This document shows positions 1 to 9,824 of a stretch of 64,000 nt of DNA, in pieces. The number at the start of each line of letters is the position of its first letter. Position 1 is the stretch's first letter. The translations under genes were made by a program, and so were the position numbers. The stretch is from Yoonia maricola (GTDB lineage: Bacteria > Pseudomonadota > Alphaproteobacteria > Rhodobacterales > Rhodobacteraceae), in assembly GCF_002797915.1 (NCBI RefSeq), contig NZ_PGTY01000001.1:124001-188000 (forward strand). Reading direction: 5' to 3'. The notes below the pieces were generated by a model. The model was not told the DNA's origin and ran no database searches. It saw nothing but the letters and a program-made list of their open reading frames with translations.

Positions 1-64
1 AGATCAATCCGCCGTTCTCACATCTAAGGCAAATTTCCGGGGGCAAGTTGAGGACCGAGGGACA

Positions 65-559
65 GTGGTTCTGAGTTTTACAGGCGAACACACCCAAAAG
101 GTGGACGGTAAGGGGCGCATGTCGATCCCTGCCGATTTTCGTCGTGTGCTCGAAGCGGGTGATCCAGAGTGGACCCCGGGCCTGTCGCCCCGCATGTACC
201 TTCTTTATGGCGATCATCTGAAAAACCAGCTGCACGGCTATACGGTTGACGAATTCAACGCGGTTGTGGCGCAGATCAATGCGTTGCCGCGTGGGTCTTC
301 GGATAAGAAGAAACTGTCGCGTTTGATCATTGGTCAATCCATCAAGCTGGACGTTGATAAGGATGGCCGTACCGTCATGCCCATCAAGCAACGCCAGAAA
401 CTGGGGCTGACGGATGGTGAGCTGACGTTCAGCGGGTTGGGTGACCATTTCGAGATTTGGAAGGCTGAGACATTCAGCAAAGAGGTTGCCGATGACCTCT
501 CTGGCTGGCTTGGAGAGCAGGAGGATGGGTATGATCCTCTCATCCTTTTGGATGGTTAA
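65..559 (+). CDS. mraZ: Transcriptional regulator / nucleoid protein MraZ
   Basis: MraZ is a DNA-binding protein that opens most dcw clusters and represses or tunes them in the species studied. The 164-residue protein has the two tandem SpoVT/AbrB-like halves of the family, each with its DxxxR motif (residues 14-18, D-G-K-G-R, and 98-102, D-K-D-G-R). The start is GTG, preceded by AGGA and GAGGGA within 15 bases. It is the first gene of the cluster, 3 bases before rsmH. Only 64 bases upstream are in the window, so the TGGGN-type MraZ operators and any mraZ 5'-UTR small RNA (UpsM in Rhodobacter sphaeroides) cannot be judged. Confidence 0.96.
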   Translation: MVLSFTGEHTQKVDGKGRMSIPADFRRVLEAGDPEWTPGLSPRMYLLYGDHLKNQLHGYTVDEFNAVVAQINALPRGSSDKKKLSRLIIGQSIKLDVDKDGRTVMPIKQRQKLGLTDGELTFSGLGDHFEIWKAETFSKEVADDLSGWLGEQEDGYDPLILLDG

Positions 560-562
560 ACG

Positions 563-1543
563 ATGTCTGCTGCCGCTGAAACCTCACCCCATATTCCTGT
601 CCTGATTAGACCGCTCATCGCAGCGGTCTCGCCCGTTTCTGGGGTCTGGCTGGATGGGACGTTTGGGAACGGTGGATATACGCGAGAGTTACTGGCCGCT
701 GGTGCGGATAAGGTGATTGGCGTAGACCGTGATCCGCTGGCGTTTGAAATGGCGGCGGATTGGATTGGTGGCTATGGCGACCGGATTCAAACGGTCGATG
801 GTGTGTTTTCCAAGCTGGATGAATACGGGTCTGATCTGGATGGTGTGGTGCTGGATCTTGGTGTTAGTTCCATGCAGCTTGATCTGGCCGAGCGCGGCTT
901 TTCGTTTATGCGTGACGGCCCGCTGGATATGCGGATGAGCCAAGATGGCCCCTCTGCCGCTGATCTGTGCAATGACGCGGATGAGGCAGAGCTTGCTGAT
1001 ATCGTTTACCTTTACGGCGAAGAACGTGCATCGCGCCGCATCGCCAAGGCGATTGTCGCAGCGCGCCCGCTCACTACGACATTGCAATTGGCAAAGATCG
1101 TGGAGGGGTGCTTGCCGCGTGCAAAGCCCGGTCAATCACATCCGGCAACGCGGACGTTTCAGGCGCTGCGTATTGCTGTGAACAATGAGTATGGCGAGTT
1201 GGCCGACGGGCTGATGGCGGCCGAACGCGCGTTGAAACCCGGCGGGCAGTTGGCTGTCGTGACGTTCCATTCGGTCGAAGACCGGATGGTCAAACGGTTC
1301 TTGCAGGCGCGGTCTGGCAATACCGCGAATGCGAACCGCTATGCGCCGGAAGTGGCGCAGATAACACCGGCGTGGCGTATCGAGAAGCGTAAAGCGATTG
1401 GGCCGGATGAGCAGGAACTGGCGGAAAACCCGCGTTCTCGTTCCGCCAAGCTGCGTGTCGCGATCCGCACGGATGCGCCGGCTGAAGCGATTGATCCGGC
1501 AAAGCTGGGCATGCCGATGAAGAAACAAAAGGGGGGCCGGTAA
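563..1543 (+). CDS. rsmH: 16S rRNA (cytosine1402-N4)-methyltransferase RsmH
   Basis: RsmH (MraW) uses S-adenosylmethionine to N4-methylate C1402 in the decoding centre of 16S rRNA. The 326-residue length is usual. The N-terminal HIPVL motif (residues 10-14) and the SAM-binding loop [10 protein letters not shown] (31-40) are present, and the C-terminal part keeps the [13 protein letters not shown] segment of the family. The gene sits between mraZ and ftsL as in most bacteria; ftsL starts 2 bases after its stop, so the three are surely co-transcribed and probably translationally coupled. Confidence 0.97.
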   Translation: MSAAAETSPHIPVLIRPLIAAVSPVSGVWLDGTFGNGGYTRELLAAGADKVIGVDRDPLAFEMAADWIGGYGDRIQTVDGVFSKLDEYGSDLDGVVLDLGVSSMQLDLAERGFSFMRDGPLDMRMSQDGPSAADLCNDADEAELADIVYLYGEERASRRIAKAIVAARPLTTTLQLAKIVEGCLPRAKPGQSHPATRTFQALRIAVNNEYGELADGLMAAERALKPGGQLAVVTFHSVEDRMVKRFLQARSGNTANANRYAPEVAQITPAWRIEKRKAIGPDEQELAENPRSRSAKLRVAIRTDAPAEAIDPAKLGMPMKKQKGGR

Positions 1544-1544
1544 G

Positions 1545-1904
1545 GTGCGTGGTCTGTTTTATGTACTGACAGCTTTGGCTGTTATGGGGCTCGCGTTTTG
1601 GGCCTATCAGGAAAACTATAAAACGCAGTCGGCGATTGCCGAGGTGCGCGGATTGCACGGTGAAATCGGTGCGGCGCACGAGCGTTTAGGTATGCTGCGC
1701 GCTGAGTGGGCTTATCTGAACCGCCCGGATCGGTTGGCTGATTTGGCTGATCTGAACTTTGACCGTCTTGGCTTACTTCCGCTGATGCCCGACGCCTTTG
1801 GCGCGGTTGATCAGATCATCTACCCATTGCCCCCGATTTTGCCGATTACGAACCCGATTGAACTGTCCTTTGACGAACGCGCCGCGATGGAAGGTGACCT
1901 ATGA
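1545..1904 (+). CDS. ftsL: Cell division protein FtsL
   Basis: FtsL is a small bitopic divisome protein that pairs with FtsB through a coiled coil and helps activate FtsW/FtsI. The 119-residue product begins with a GTG codon one base after the rsmH stop. It has one membrane segment at about residues 4-20 and then a helical periplasmic stretch with heptad-like spacing. Sequence identity within the family is low, so the assignment rests on size, topology and position between rsmH and ftsI. Its TGA overlaps the ATG of ftsI. Confidence 0.85.
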   Translation: MRGLFYVLTALAVMGLAFWAYQENYKTQSAIAEVRGLHGEIGAAHERLGMLRAEWAYLNRPDRLADLADLNFDRLGLLPLMPDAFGAVDQIIYPLPPILPITNPIELSFDERAAMEGDL

Positions 1905-3685
1905 GTCGTGCACCACTTCGTCCACTGGCCCGTATCCTCAAGGCACGTGCTCGCGGTGAAAACCCTGACGCGATTGAGGCTGAAAACCGTGCCCGCCGAC
2001 ATGAGGCGATGGCCGACAAGCAGCGCCAACGCGCCGAGGGGCGTTTGCTGGTTCTTGGCTTGGCATTCTTTTGCGCCTTTGGTCTGATCGGGATGCGCAT
2101 GGGCGCTTTGGCGTCTTCCGTCCCTGAGGAGCCAAGCGCCTCTGCTGTAGGTAACCCGATTATCGGGCAACGCTCTGATATAATTGATAGAAATGGGCGT
2201 ATTTTGGCAACAAACCTTGCCACCCATTCGCTGTATGCCCACCCGCGTGACATGATTGATCCGGCCTATGCCGCCAAAGAGCTGGCCGAGATTTTCCCCG
2301 AATTGGATGAAGCCGAGCTGCTGAAAGACTTTGAAGGTGATCGTCGGTTCCTGTGGGTCCGTCGTCAGATCAGCCCAGAGCAAATGCAGGCTGTCCACGA
2401 TATTGGCTCACCCGGCCTTCTTTTTGGTCCGCGCGAGATGCGCCTTTATCCTAACGGCCCGATTGCCGCGCATGTTTTGGGTGGTGCCAGTTACGGCCGC
2501 GAAGGTGTAGCCAGTGCTGAGGTGATTGGCGTGGCAGGTGTGGAGCGTCAATTTGATAGCTACCTGCGTGACCCCGCCAATGAAGGTGCGCCGCTTCAAC
2601 TTTCACTTGATCTGACCGTGCAGGCCGCTGCCGAGCAAGTATTGGCGGGTGGTATGTCGATTATGAACGCAAAAGGTGCGACGTCCGTTTTGATGGACGT
2701 GCATACTGGCGAGATCATTTCGATGGTGTCGCTACCGGATTTCGATCCCAATAATCGCCCGCGCGTGCAAGCGACGGGTGATCAATCTGACAGCCCACTG
2801 TTCAACCGCGCGGTGCAGGGTGTTTACGAGTTGGGGTCCGTCTTCAAGATTTTCACCACTGCGCAGGCGATGGAACTGGGCCTTGTCAACGCCAACACCA
2901 TGATTGACACGCAAGGCCCTTTGACATGGGGTCGGTTCCGTATTCGGGATTTCCGTAATTATGGTCCGGAACTCAGCACAACGGACGTGATCGTCAAATC
3001 CTCTAACATCGGCACGGCACGTATCGCCATGCAGATCGGGGGCGAGCGGCAGCGGGCGTTTTTGGATTCACTGGGGTTTTTAGAGCCGACACCGCTTGAG
3101 ATGGTCGAAGCGCCGACTGGTAAGCCGTTGTTGCCACCCAATTGGTCGGAGATTTCAACGATGACGATTTCTTATGGGCATGGGCTTTCGTCATCTCCGG
3201 TGCATCTGGCCGCTGGCTATGCATCGTTGCTGAATGGCGGCACACGGGTTGAGCCAACTTTGCTGCGCCGGGATCATGTCGAACAGGGCCCGCGTATCGT
3301 GAGCGAAGCGGTGAGCGCACGTGCGCGTGAAATGCTGCGGCAGGTGGTTGTCCGCGGCACTGCGTCATTCGGTGAAGTGCCCGGATACGCGGTTGGCGGA
3401 AAAACCGGTACGGCGGATAAGCCGCGCGCGGCAGGGGGTGGTTACTATGATGACAAGGTGATTTCGACCTTTGCAACGGTGTTTCCGGCCAATGATCCGC
3501 AGTATGTTTTGATCGTCACCTTGGATGAACCTTCCGAGAATTCAGGTGACGAACCACGTCGCACAGCGGGTTGGACGGCTGTCCCTGTGGCGGCTGAAAT
3601 GATCCGCCGCACGGCACCGCTTTTGGGCTTGCGTCCGCAAGTGGACACGCCTCAACAGGTCGGTGTAACACTGACCGCAAACTAG
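1901..3685 (+). CDS. ftsI: Peptidoglycan D,D-transpeptidase FtsI (PBP3)
   Basis: FtsI cross-links septal peptidoglycan in the periplasm as the partner of FtsW. The 594-residue protein has a charged cytoplasmic tail of nearly 50 residues, a membrane anchor at about 49-66, a pedestal domain, then a transpeptidase domain with all three penicillin-binding motifs: SVFK (313-316, nucleophile Ser313), SSN (367-369) and KTG (501-503). The ATG overlaps the ftsL stop. The stop is followed by 13 bases and then murE. The length fits the monofunctional class B family. Confidence 0.97.
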   Translation: MSRAPLRPLARILKARARGENPDAIEAENRARRHEAMADKQRQRAEGRLLVLGLAFFCAFGLIGMRMGALASSVPEEPSASAVGNPIIGQRSDIIDRNGRILATNLATHSLYAHPRDMIDPAYAAKELAEIFPELDEAELLKDFEGDRRFLWVRRQISPEQMQAVHDIGSPGLLFGPREMRLYPNGPIAAHVLGGASYGREGVASAEVIGVAGVERQFDSYLRDPANEGAPLQLSLDLTVQAAAEQVLAGGMSIMNAKGATSVLMDVHTGEIISMVSLPDFDPNNRPRVQATGDQSDSPLFNRAVQGVYELGSVFKIFTTAQAMELGLVNANTMIDTQGPLTWGRFRIRDFRNYGPELSTTDVIVKSSNIGTARIAMQIGGERQRAFLDSLGFLEPTPLEMVEAPTGKPLLPPNWSEISTMTISYGHGLSSSPVHLAAGYASLLNGGTRVEPTLLRRDHVEQGPRIVSEAVSARAREMLRQVVVRGTASFGEVPGYAVGGKTGTADKPRAAGGGYYDDKVISTFATVFPANDPQYVLIVTLDEPSENSGDEPRRTAGWTAVPVAAEMIRRTAPLLGLRPQVDTPQQVGVTLTAN

Positions 3686-3698
3686 GCGAGGGCGGGCA

Positions 3699-5186
3699 AT
3701 GAAATCACTGGCGGAACTGGGTCTGACGGCACGCGGCGCGCGCGAAGCGCAGATCACCGGGTTGGCTGTGGATAGCCGTGATGTGAAGCCGGGTTTCTTA
3801 TTTGCCGCATTGCCGGGCGTGCAGGTGCACGGGGGTGAATTCATCCAATATGCGTTGCGTATGCAGGCCGGTGCGATCCTGACGGACGCAAAGGGGGCGG
3901 CGATTGCAGCTGATGTATTGGCGGCTTCTGATGCGGCTGTCATCGTGGCGCAAGACCCGCGACAGGCGCTTGCGCAGACAGCTTCGCTTTGGTTCGGTGC
4001 CCATCCCAAGACGGTGGTTGCGGTCACCGGGACCAACGGTAAGACGTCTGTTTCCACCTTCTGCCGCCAGATCTGGGAAGAGCTGGATTTGCCCGGTGTC
4101 AACCTTGGCACAACCGGGGTTGAGGGCGCATGGAACCACCCTCTCAAACACACGACGCCAGAGCCGATTACACTGCACCGCGTCATGGCTGAGGCTGCCA
4201 AGAACGGGATTTCCCACGTTGCTATGGAAGCCTCCTCGCATGGGCTGGATCAGCGGCGTTTGGATGGTGTTCTATTGACGGCTGCGGGGTTTGCGAATTT
4301 CAGCCAAGACCACCTTGATTATCACCAGACGTTTGAGGCTTATTTCGATGCCAAGATGGGACTTTTCCAGCGTGTCTTGTCCGAAGACGGCGTTGCCGTG
4401 ATCAACTTTGACGACCCAAAAGGCACAGAAGTGGCCGCGATCTGTACCGCACGCGGGCAAGAGGTGATTGGCGTGGGCCGTCACCCGGATGCCCGCTTGC
4501 GCCTGACCGGCCAGCGGTTTGATGCAACCGGGCAGGATTTGCTTTTTGAATGGCAGGGCCGGGCACGGCAAGCGCGTTTGGAATTGATTGGCGGGTTTCA
4601 GGCAGAGAACGTCCTATTAGCCGCGGGTTTGGTGATCGCAGCGGGTGCTGACGCTGACGAGGTATTCGATACACTGCAATATCTGACAACTGTGCGTGGT
4701 CGCATGGAGTTGGCTGCCACCCGCCAAAGCGGTGCGGCCGTGTTCGTTGACTATGCGCATACACCAGATGCCGTTGAAACTGCGCTCAAAGCAATGCGCC
4801 CGCATGTGATGGGCCGGATCATCGTGATCGTGGGCGCGGGTGGCGATCGCGATGCAGGCAAGCGCCCTTTGATGGGGGCTGCGGCGGCGCAGCATGCCGA
4901 TATCGTGATTGTGACGGATGATAACCCCCGCTCCGAGGATCCAGCGATGATCCGTGCGGCTGTGATGGCTGGTGCCGTTGATGCGGGTGGATCGGATAGT
5001 ATCACCGAGGTCGGTGACCGGGCCGAGGCCATCTTGCGCGGCATTGATATGCTGGGCGCAGGGGATGCTTTGCTGATCGCGGGCAAGGGCCACGAGACAG
5101 GGCAAGTGGTGGGTGATACCGTGCTGCCCTTTGATGATGTGGAACAGGCGAGTGTCGCTGTGGCCGCCCTTGAGGGTTGGATATGA
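3699..5186 (+). CDS. murE: UDP-MurNAc-tripeptide ligase MurE (diaminopimelate-adding)
   Basis: MurE adds meso-diaminopimelate to UDP-MurNAc-L-Ala-D-Glu in the cytoplasm. The 495-residue protein has the Mur ligase ATP loop GTNGKTS (111-117) and the DNPR motif (408-411), which marks diaminopimelate rather than lysine specificity. The start lies 13 bases after ftsI behind a GAGGGCGGGC ribosome-binding region. The TGA overlaps the murF ATG in the arrangement ATATGA, so coupling with murF is likely. Confidence 0.97.
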   Translation: MKSLAELGLTARGAREAQITGLAVDSRDVKPGFLFAALPGVQVHGGEFIQYALRMQAGAILTDAKGAAIAADVLAASDAAVIVAQDPRQALAQTASLWFGAHPKTVVAVTGTNGKTSVSTFCRQIWEELDLPGVNLGTTGVEGAWNHPLKHTTPEPITLHRVMAEAAKNGISHVAMEASSHGLDQRRLDGVLLTAAGFANFSQDHLDYHQTFEAYFDAKMGLFQRVLSEDGVAVINFDDPKGTEVAAICTARGQEVIGVGRHPDARLRLTGQRFDATGQDLLFEWQGRARQARLELIGGFQAENVLLAAGLVIAAGADADEVFDTLQYLTTVRGRMELAATRQSGAAVFVDYAHTPDAVETALKAMRPHVMGRIIVIVGAGGDRDAGKRPLMGAAAAQHADIVIVTDDNPRSEDPAMIRAAVMAGAVDAGGSDSITEVGDRAEAILRGIDMLGAGDALLIAGKGHETGQVVGDTVLPFDDVEQASVAVAALEGWI

Positions 5187-6616
5187 CCGCACTTTGGACG
5201 TCCGCAGAGGCAGCTGATGCGACTGGTGGCCAAGCCACGCAAGACTGGGACGCGCAGGGTGTTTCGATTGATACGCGCACGATTGCGCAGGGTGATCTGT
5301 TTGTTGCGTTGAAAGATGTACGCGATGGGCATGAGTTTGTGGCACAGGCGCTGGAGAAGGGGGCTGCTGCGGCGTTGGTGACCCATCGTCCCGATGATGT
5401 GGACGAAGATGCGCCGCTTCTAATTGTGCCGGATGTGTTGGACGCATTGTGGGCCTTGGGGCGTGCCGCCCGGGCGCGGACCGGTGCCAAGATCGCGGCG
5501 ATTACCGGGTCCGTCGGTAAAACCTCGACCAAGGAAATGCTGCGTGCCGTGCTGGAAAAACAAGGCAAATGCCATGCGGCTGAAGCGTCCTACAACAACC
5601 ACTGGGGCGTGCCGCTGACATTGGCGCGGATGCCTTCGGATACGGATTATGCCGTGATCGAGATTGGGATGAGCAATCCGGGTGAGATTACGCCACTGTC
5701 GCAGATGACGCGCCCTCATGTTGCAATGGTCACCACTGTCGCAGCCGCCCATTTGGCCTCTTTTGATAGCCTTGCCGGAATCGCGGTTGAGAAGGCCTGC
5801 ATTATGGATGGGTTAGAGCCGGGCGGCATTGCGGTGTTGAACAGCGATATCGAGACCAGCCAGATTTTGCAGGATCACGCGGTTAAATGCCGTGTCAAGC
5901 AGATATTGTTTGGTGAAACCGCCGCCGATTGGGCCGTCAAGGATGTGCGGATTACGGGCGATGTAACTGTGATCAATGCCTCTCGCGGTTCTGAGGACTA
6001 TCTGTTCAAACTCTCTGTCCCCGGCCGCCATTTTGCGATGAATGCCGTTGGCGTATTGGCCGTAGCAGAGGCTTTGGGGGCTGATCCGGTTGCGGCATCG
6101 CTCGACATTGCGGGATGGGCGCCGCCTGCAGGGCGTGGCGCGCGCGAAGTGATCGTGACCGACGCAGCCAAAGATGGCGAAAGCCTTGAGTTGCTGGATG
6201 ATGCGTTCAACGCCAATCCAACATCGCTCATAGCATCGCTTGAAGTGCTTGCCGCCTCGTCCCCGACAGACAATGTCGGCCGCATTATCAAAGGCCGCCG
6301 CATCGCGATCCTTGGCGACATGCTGGAGCTTGGTGACGCAGAAGAGGCGATGCACAGGGGCATGGCAGTGAACGCTGATCTTCAAAAGCTTGACCTGATC
6401 CATTGCGCGGGCCCCTTGATGCGCCACTTGTGGGAAGCGCTGCCGGAAGAACAGCGTGGATACTGGGTACAAACGGCGGCGGAACTGGTGCCGCAGGCAC
6501 CGCGCCTTGTCGATGCAGGCGATGTGGTGCTGGTGAAGGGCTCCAAGGGCAGCAAAGTCAGCCTTGTCGTTGACGCCATCCGAAAACTCGGGCATCGCCG
6601 CTCGCAACAACAATAA
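5183..6616 (+). CDS. murF: UDP-MurNAc-tripeptide-D-Ala-D-Ala ligase MurF
   Basis: MurF joins D-Ala-D-Ala to the UDP-MurNAc-tripeptide and completes the pentapeptide precursor. The protein of 477 residues carries the P-loop GSVGKTS (109-115) and the central YNNHWGVPLTL segment typical of MurF. A TTG two codons upstream is also in frame, but the ATG at 5183 overlaps the murE stop as ATGA and is the better start. The next gene, mraY, begins 10 bases after the stop. Confidence 0.97.
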   Translation: MTALWTSAEAADATGGQATQDWDAQGVSIDTRTIAQGDLFVALKDVRDGHEFVAQALEKGAAAALVTHRPDDVDEDAPLLIVPDVLDALWALGRAARARTGAKIAAITGSVGKTSTKEMLRAVLEKQGKCHAAEASYNNHWGVPLTLARMPSDTDYAVIEIGMSNPGEITPLSQMTRPHVAMVTTVAAAHLASFDSLAGIAVEKACIMDGLEPGGIAVLNSDIETSQILQDHAVKCRVKQILFGETAADWAVKDVRITGDVTVINASRGSEDYLFKLSVPGRHFAMNAVGVLAVAEALGADPVAASLDIAGWAPPAGRGAREVIVTDAAKDGESLELLDDAFNANPTSLIASLEVLAASSPTDNVGRIIKGRRIAILGDMLELGDAEEAMHRGMAVNADLQKLDLIHCAGPLMRHLWEALPEEQRGYWVQTAAELVPQAPRLVDAGDVVLVKGSKGSKVSLVVDAIRKLGHRRSQQQ

Positions 6617-6626
6617 GGTATTATAA

Positions 6627-7709
6627 ATGTTATACTGGCTCACAGCGCTTTCGGACGGTGGCGACTTTTTTAACCTCTTTCGTTACATCACCTTCCGGGC
6701 CGGTGGGGCCTTTATGACGGCACTTTTGTTCGGGTTCATCTTTGGGCCGCCGCTGATCAACGTGTTGCGGCGCAGGCAGGGCAAGGGCCAGCCGATCCGT
6801 GATGATGGACCAGAGGGGCACTTCGTGAAGGCAGGCACGCCGACCATGGGTGGCCTGCTGATCGTAGGGGCGCTGACGTTTTCAACGCTTTTGTGGGCCA
6901 GATTGGACAATCCATTCATTTGGATGGTGTTGTTTGTGACCTTGTCTTTCGCGGCCATTGGCTTTGCCGATGATTATTCTAAAGTGTCCAAGCAGACCAC
7001 TGCCGGGGTTTCCGGCAAGGTGCGGATTTTGCTGGGGATATTGATAGCAGGCGTCGCGGGATATTGGGCTGCGGCCTATCACCCGGATGATCTGAGCAAT
7101 CAACTCGCCTTGCCGATTTTCAAGGATACGCTGATCAATCTGGGCATCTTGTTTGTGCCTTTTGCGATTATCGTCATTGTGGGGGCCGCCAATGCGGTGA
7201 ACCTCACGGATGGCCTTGATGGTTTGGCGATCATGCCGGTGATGATTGCGGCAGGCACCTTTGGGATTATCGCCTATGCGGTGGGACGGACCGATTTTAC
7301 CGAATATCTGGATGTGCATTATGTACCGCAAACCGGTGAAATCCTGATCTTTACGGCCGGTCTGATCGGTGGCGGCTTGGGCTTTCTTTGGTACAACGCA
7401 CCACCTGCTGCGGTCTTTATGGGCGACACCGGATCGTTGGCCTTGGGCGGCGCATTGGGGGCAATTGCGGTCGCGACCAAACACGAGATCGTGCTGGCAA
7501 TCGTTGGTGGCCTCTTCGTGCTCGAGGCGCTTTCGGTGATTATTCAGGTGCTTTACTTCAAGCGGACCGGCAAACGGGTTTTCCTGATGGCGCCGATCCA
7601 CCACCATTATGAGAAAAAGGGGTGGGCCGAGCCGCAGATCGTGATCCGGTTCTGGATCATTTCACTGATCCTGGCGATGATCGGGCTGGCGACTTTGAAG
7701 GTGAGGTAG
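6627..7709 (+). CDS. mraY: Phospho-MurNAc-pentapeptide translocase MraY
   Basis: MraY transfers phospho-MurNAc-pentapeptide to undecaprenyl phosphate and forms lipid I at the inner membrane. The 360-residue protein is polytopic, with about ten hydrophobic segments. It has the aspartate pair DD at 115-116 (in FADDYSK), the [10 protein letters not shown] loop and the [13 protein letters not shown] segment near the C-terminus, all part of the active site in this family. It lies 10 bases after murF and ends 5 bases before a short-chain dehydrogenase gene. Confidence 0.97.
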   Translation: MLYWLTALSDGGDFFNLFRYITFRAGGAFMTALLFGFIFGPPLINVLRRRQGKGQPIRDDGPEGHFVKAGTPTMGGLLIVGALTFSTLLWARLDNPFIWMVLFVTLSFAAIGFADDYSKVSKQTTAGVSGKVRILLGILIAGVAGYWAAAYHPDDLSNQLALPIFKDTLINLGILFVPFAIIVIVGAANAVNLTDGLDGLAIMPVMIAAGTFGIIAYAVGRTDFTEYLDVHYVPQTGEILIFTAGLIGGGLGFLWYNAPPAAVFMGDTGSLALGGALGAIAVATKHEIVLAIVGGLFVLEALSVIIQVLYFKRTGKRVFLMAPIHHHYEKKGWAEPQIVIRFWIISLILAMIGLATLKVR

Positions 7710-7714
7710 AACGG

Positions 7715-8362
7715 ATGCAGACGGCTTTGGTCACAGGCGCGAACCGTGGCATTGGCAAGGCTATTGCTTCTGCATTGTTGCACGCTGGACTGGAGGTCCG
7801 TGTTGGCGCCCGCGATCTGGCCGAGGGCGAAGCAGTTGCGGCAGAGATTGGTGCGCAGGCAATGGCACTTGATCTGACCGACCCGCAGACTTTTCATGAC
7901 GCGATTACAGACGTCACTGTGCTTGTGAACAACGCAGGCGTGTTGTGGGATGGTGGTGTTTTTGATGATCCGGGACGATTTGAAGAGACGCTACAGGTTA
8001 GTGTGAATGGTCCCTATGCGCTGATCCGAGCAGCATTGCCCGCTATGACGGCCGCGGGCTATGGCCGGGTCGTGAATGTCTCGTCCGATTGGGGTAGCTT
8101 CACACAAGGACTCGGTGGCGGTGGGGCCTATGCGATTGGCAAGGCGGCCATGAATGCACTTACCGTCATTGCGGATCGCGATACCCCTGATTTTATCAAG
8201 ATCAATTCCATGTGCCCCGGTTGGGTGCAGACCCGCATGGGCGGCGCCGACGCGACCCGCTCGCCGGAAGAGGCTGCGGACACTGCCGTCTGGCTTGCGA
8301 CTTTACCCGGTGATGGTCCTTCAGGCGGCTTTTTCCGCGACCGTGAACCGCTGTCGTGGTAG
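7715..8362 (+). CDS. Short-chain dehydrogenase/reductase inside the dcw cluster
   Basis: This is a 215-residue classical SDR oxidoreductase. It shows the nucleotide-binding TGANRGIG loop near the N-terminus, the NNAG motif, the active-site serine region NVSSDWGS and the YAIGK (YxxxK) catalytic pair. The substrate is unknown. The open frame continues upstream into mraY, but the ATG at 7715, five bases after the mraY stop, gives the canonical N-terminus. It is not part of the usual dcw gene set, yet its strand and spacing place it in the mraY-murD transcript. A wall-related role is possible but nothing in the sequence shows it. Confidence 0.88.
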   Translation: MQTALVTGANRGIGKAIASALLHAGLEVRVGARDLAEGEAVAAEIGAQAMALDLTDPQTFHDAITDVTVLVNNAGVLWDGGVFDDPGRFEETLQVSVNGPYALIRAALPAMTAAGYGRVVNVSSDWGSFTQGLGGGGAYAIGKAAMNALTVIADRDTPDFIKINSMCPGWVQTRMGGADATRSPEEAADTAVWLATLPGDGPSGGFFRDREPLSW

Positions 8363-8401
8363 GGCGGCGTAAGATCACGGGATGTGTAAGAAGGTAGCGA
8401 A

Positions 8402-9802
8402 ATGATTCCAGTTCAAGGGTTTCAAGGCAAGATAGTTGCGGTTTTAGGTCTCGGACGGTCCGGGCGTGCGGCGGCGGTGGCATTGGCTGCTGGCGGTGCG
8501 CAGCCTGTTGTCTGGGATGATAGTGCTGTCGCGCGGGATGCGGCACATGACGCAGGTCTTGATCTGCGTGATCTGACCAAGCCGGGTGCGTTTGCGGGTG
8601 TTGCCTGTCTTATCGTCAGCCCTGGCATTCCCCATCTTTATCCCGCCCCTAATCCTGTGATCGCCGCCGCCTGGGATGCGGACGTGCCTGTCGATAATGA
8701 CATTGGCCTGTTCTTTCGGTCCTTTGCGACGGCAGATTGGGACAGTTTTGATATTCAGCCGCGTGTGATCGCTGTGACCGGGTCCAACGGCAAATCAACC
8801 ACCGCCGCCTTGATCCATCATATCTTGGTTGAGAACGGACGCCCTGCCCAACTTGCCGGCAACATCGGGCGAGGGGTGTTGGACATTGAACCGGCCCATG
8901 ATGGTGAGGTCGTGGTTTTGGAACTGTCCTCTTACCAGACTGACCTTGCGCGCAGCATGACACCGGATGTGGCCGTGTTCACCAATCTCAGCCCTGATCA
9001 TCTGGATCGCCATGCGGGCTTGGGTGGGTATTTTGCGGCCAAGCGCCGCCTGTTTGCCGAAGGTGGGCCTGACCGTGCCGTTATTGGCGTGGATGAAGCG
9101 GAGGGTCGCTATATCGCCAATCAGCTGATCGAGGGGGCGGGGGATGATCGGGTGATCCGTGTCTCATCTGGTCAGAAACTGGCCGGGCAGGGGTGGAGCG
9201 TCTTTGCGCGCAAAGGGTTCTTGTCTGAGCATCGCAAGGGGCGGCAGGTCGGGTCGATTGATCTGCGCAGTATTGGTGGTTTGCCCGGCGCGCATAACCA
9301 TCAGAATGCCTGTGCGGCCTATGCCGCTTGTCGGACCTTGGGCCTTGGGCCCAAGGGGATTGAGGCGGCAATGCAGAGCTATCCCGGGTTGCCGCACCGT
9401 AGTCAGCTTGTGGGTAAAAAGGATGGTGTGACCTTTGTGAATGACAGTAAGGCCACAAATGTAGAAAGCGCGGCGCAGGCCCTGCAGGCCTTTCCAACGA
9501 TACGCTGGATTTGTGGCGGCTTGCAAAAGGAAGGCGGGCTGGGGGGGCTGTTGCCGCATCTGGGGTCCGTCGTGAAAGCTTATGTGATTGGCCGCGAGGC
9601 TGCGGATTTTGCCCGGCAGCTGAGCGGGGCAGAGGCGGAGGTTTGCGGGACGATGGACGTTGCTGTCGCGCGGGCTGCGGCCGATGCGCAACCGGGTGAG
9701 GTGGTGCTCTTGGCGCCTGCCGCGGCGTCTTTTGATCAGTATGACAGCTTTGAGGCGCGCGGGGACGATTTTATCAGACAGGCGAAGGTGGCTTTGGGGT
9801 AA
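8402..9802 (+). CDS. murD: UDP-MurNAc-L-Ala-D-Glu ligase MurD
   Basis: MurD adds D-glutamate to UDP-MurNAc-L-alanine. The 466-residue protein has an N-terminal Rossmann domain starting [10 protein letters not shown], the ATP loop GSNGKST (127-133) and the NDSKATN motif of the C-terminal domain. A gap of 39 bases separates it from the SDR gene. Its TAA lies inside a perfect 26-bp palindrome (9799-9824) that also contains the stop of the convergent flavoprotein gene, so transcription probably ends here. Confidence 0.97.
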   Translation: MIPVQGFQGKIVAVLGLGRSGRAAAVALAAGGAQPVVWDDSAVARDAAHDAGLDLRDLTKPGAFAGVACLIVSPGIPHLYPAPNPVIAAAWDADVPVDNDIGLFFRSFATADWDSFDIQPRVIAVTGSNGKSTTAALIHHILVENGRPAQLAGNIGRGVLDIEPAHDGEVVVLELSSYQTDLARSMTPDVAVFTNLSPDHLDRHAGLGGYFAAKRRLFAEGGPDRAVIGVDEAEGRYIANQLIEGAGDDRVIRVSSGQKLAGQGWSVFARKGFLSEHRKGRQVGSIDLRSIGGLPGAHNHQNACAAYAACRTLGLGPKGIEAAMQSYPGLPHRSQLVGKKDGVTFVNDSKATNVESAAQALQAFPTIRWICGGLQKEGGLGGLLPHLGSVVKAYVIGREAADFARQLSGAEAEVCGTMDVAVARAAADAQPGEVVLLAPAAASFDQYDSFEARGDDFIRQAKVALG

Positions 9803-9824
9803 GGTGGATCATGATCCACCTTAC
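9799..9824. repeat. Perfect 26-bp palindrome at the murD / flavoprotein convergent end
   Basis: The left arm GTAAGGTGGATCA is followed directly by its exact reverse complement. The palindrome contains the stop codons of murD (9800-9802) and of the minus-strand gene (9821-9823). A close relative, with arms AAGGTGGGTC and GACCCACCTT around a 2-base centre, sits at 33877-33898 beside the cobS stop. The shared core and the two gene-end positions suggest a dispersed REP-like palindrome that may act as a two-way terminator or mRNA-end stabiliser. It lacks the uridine run of a classical terminator. Confidence 0.75.

Noticed and set aside
1-64. MraZ operator repeats or an UpsM-like RNA ahead of mraZ
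   Set aside because: Only 64 bases are available and no TGGGN repeat series is visible, so neither can be claimed.
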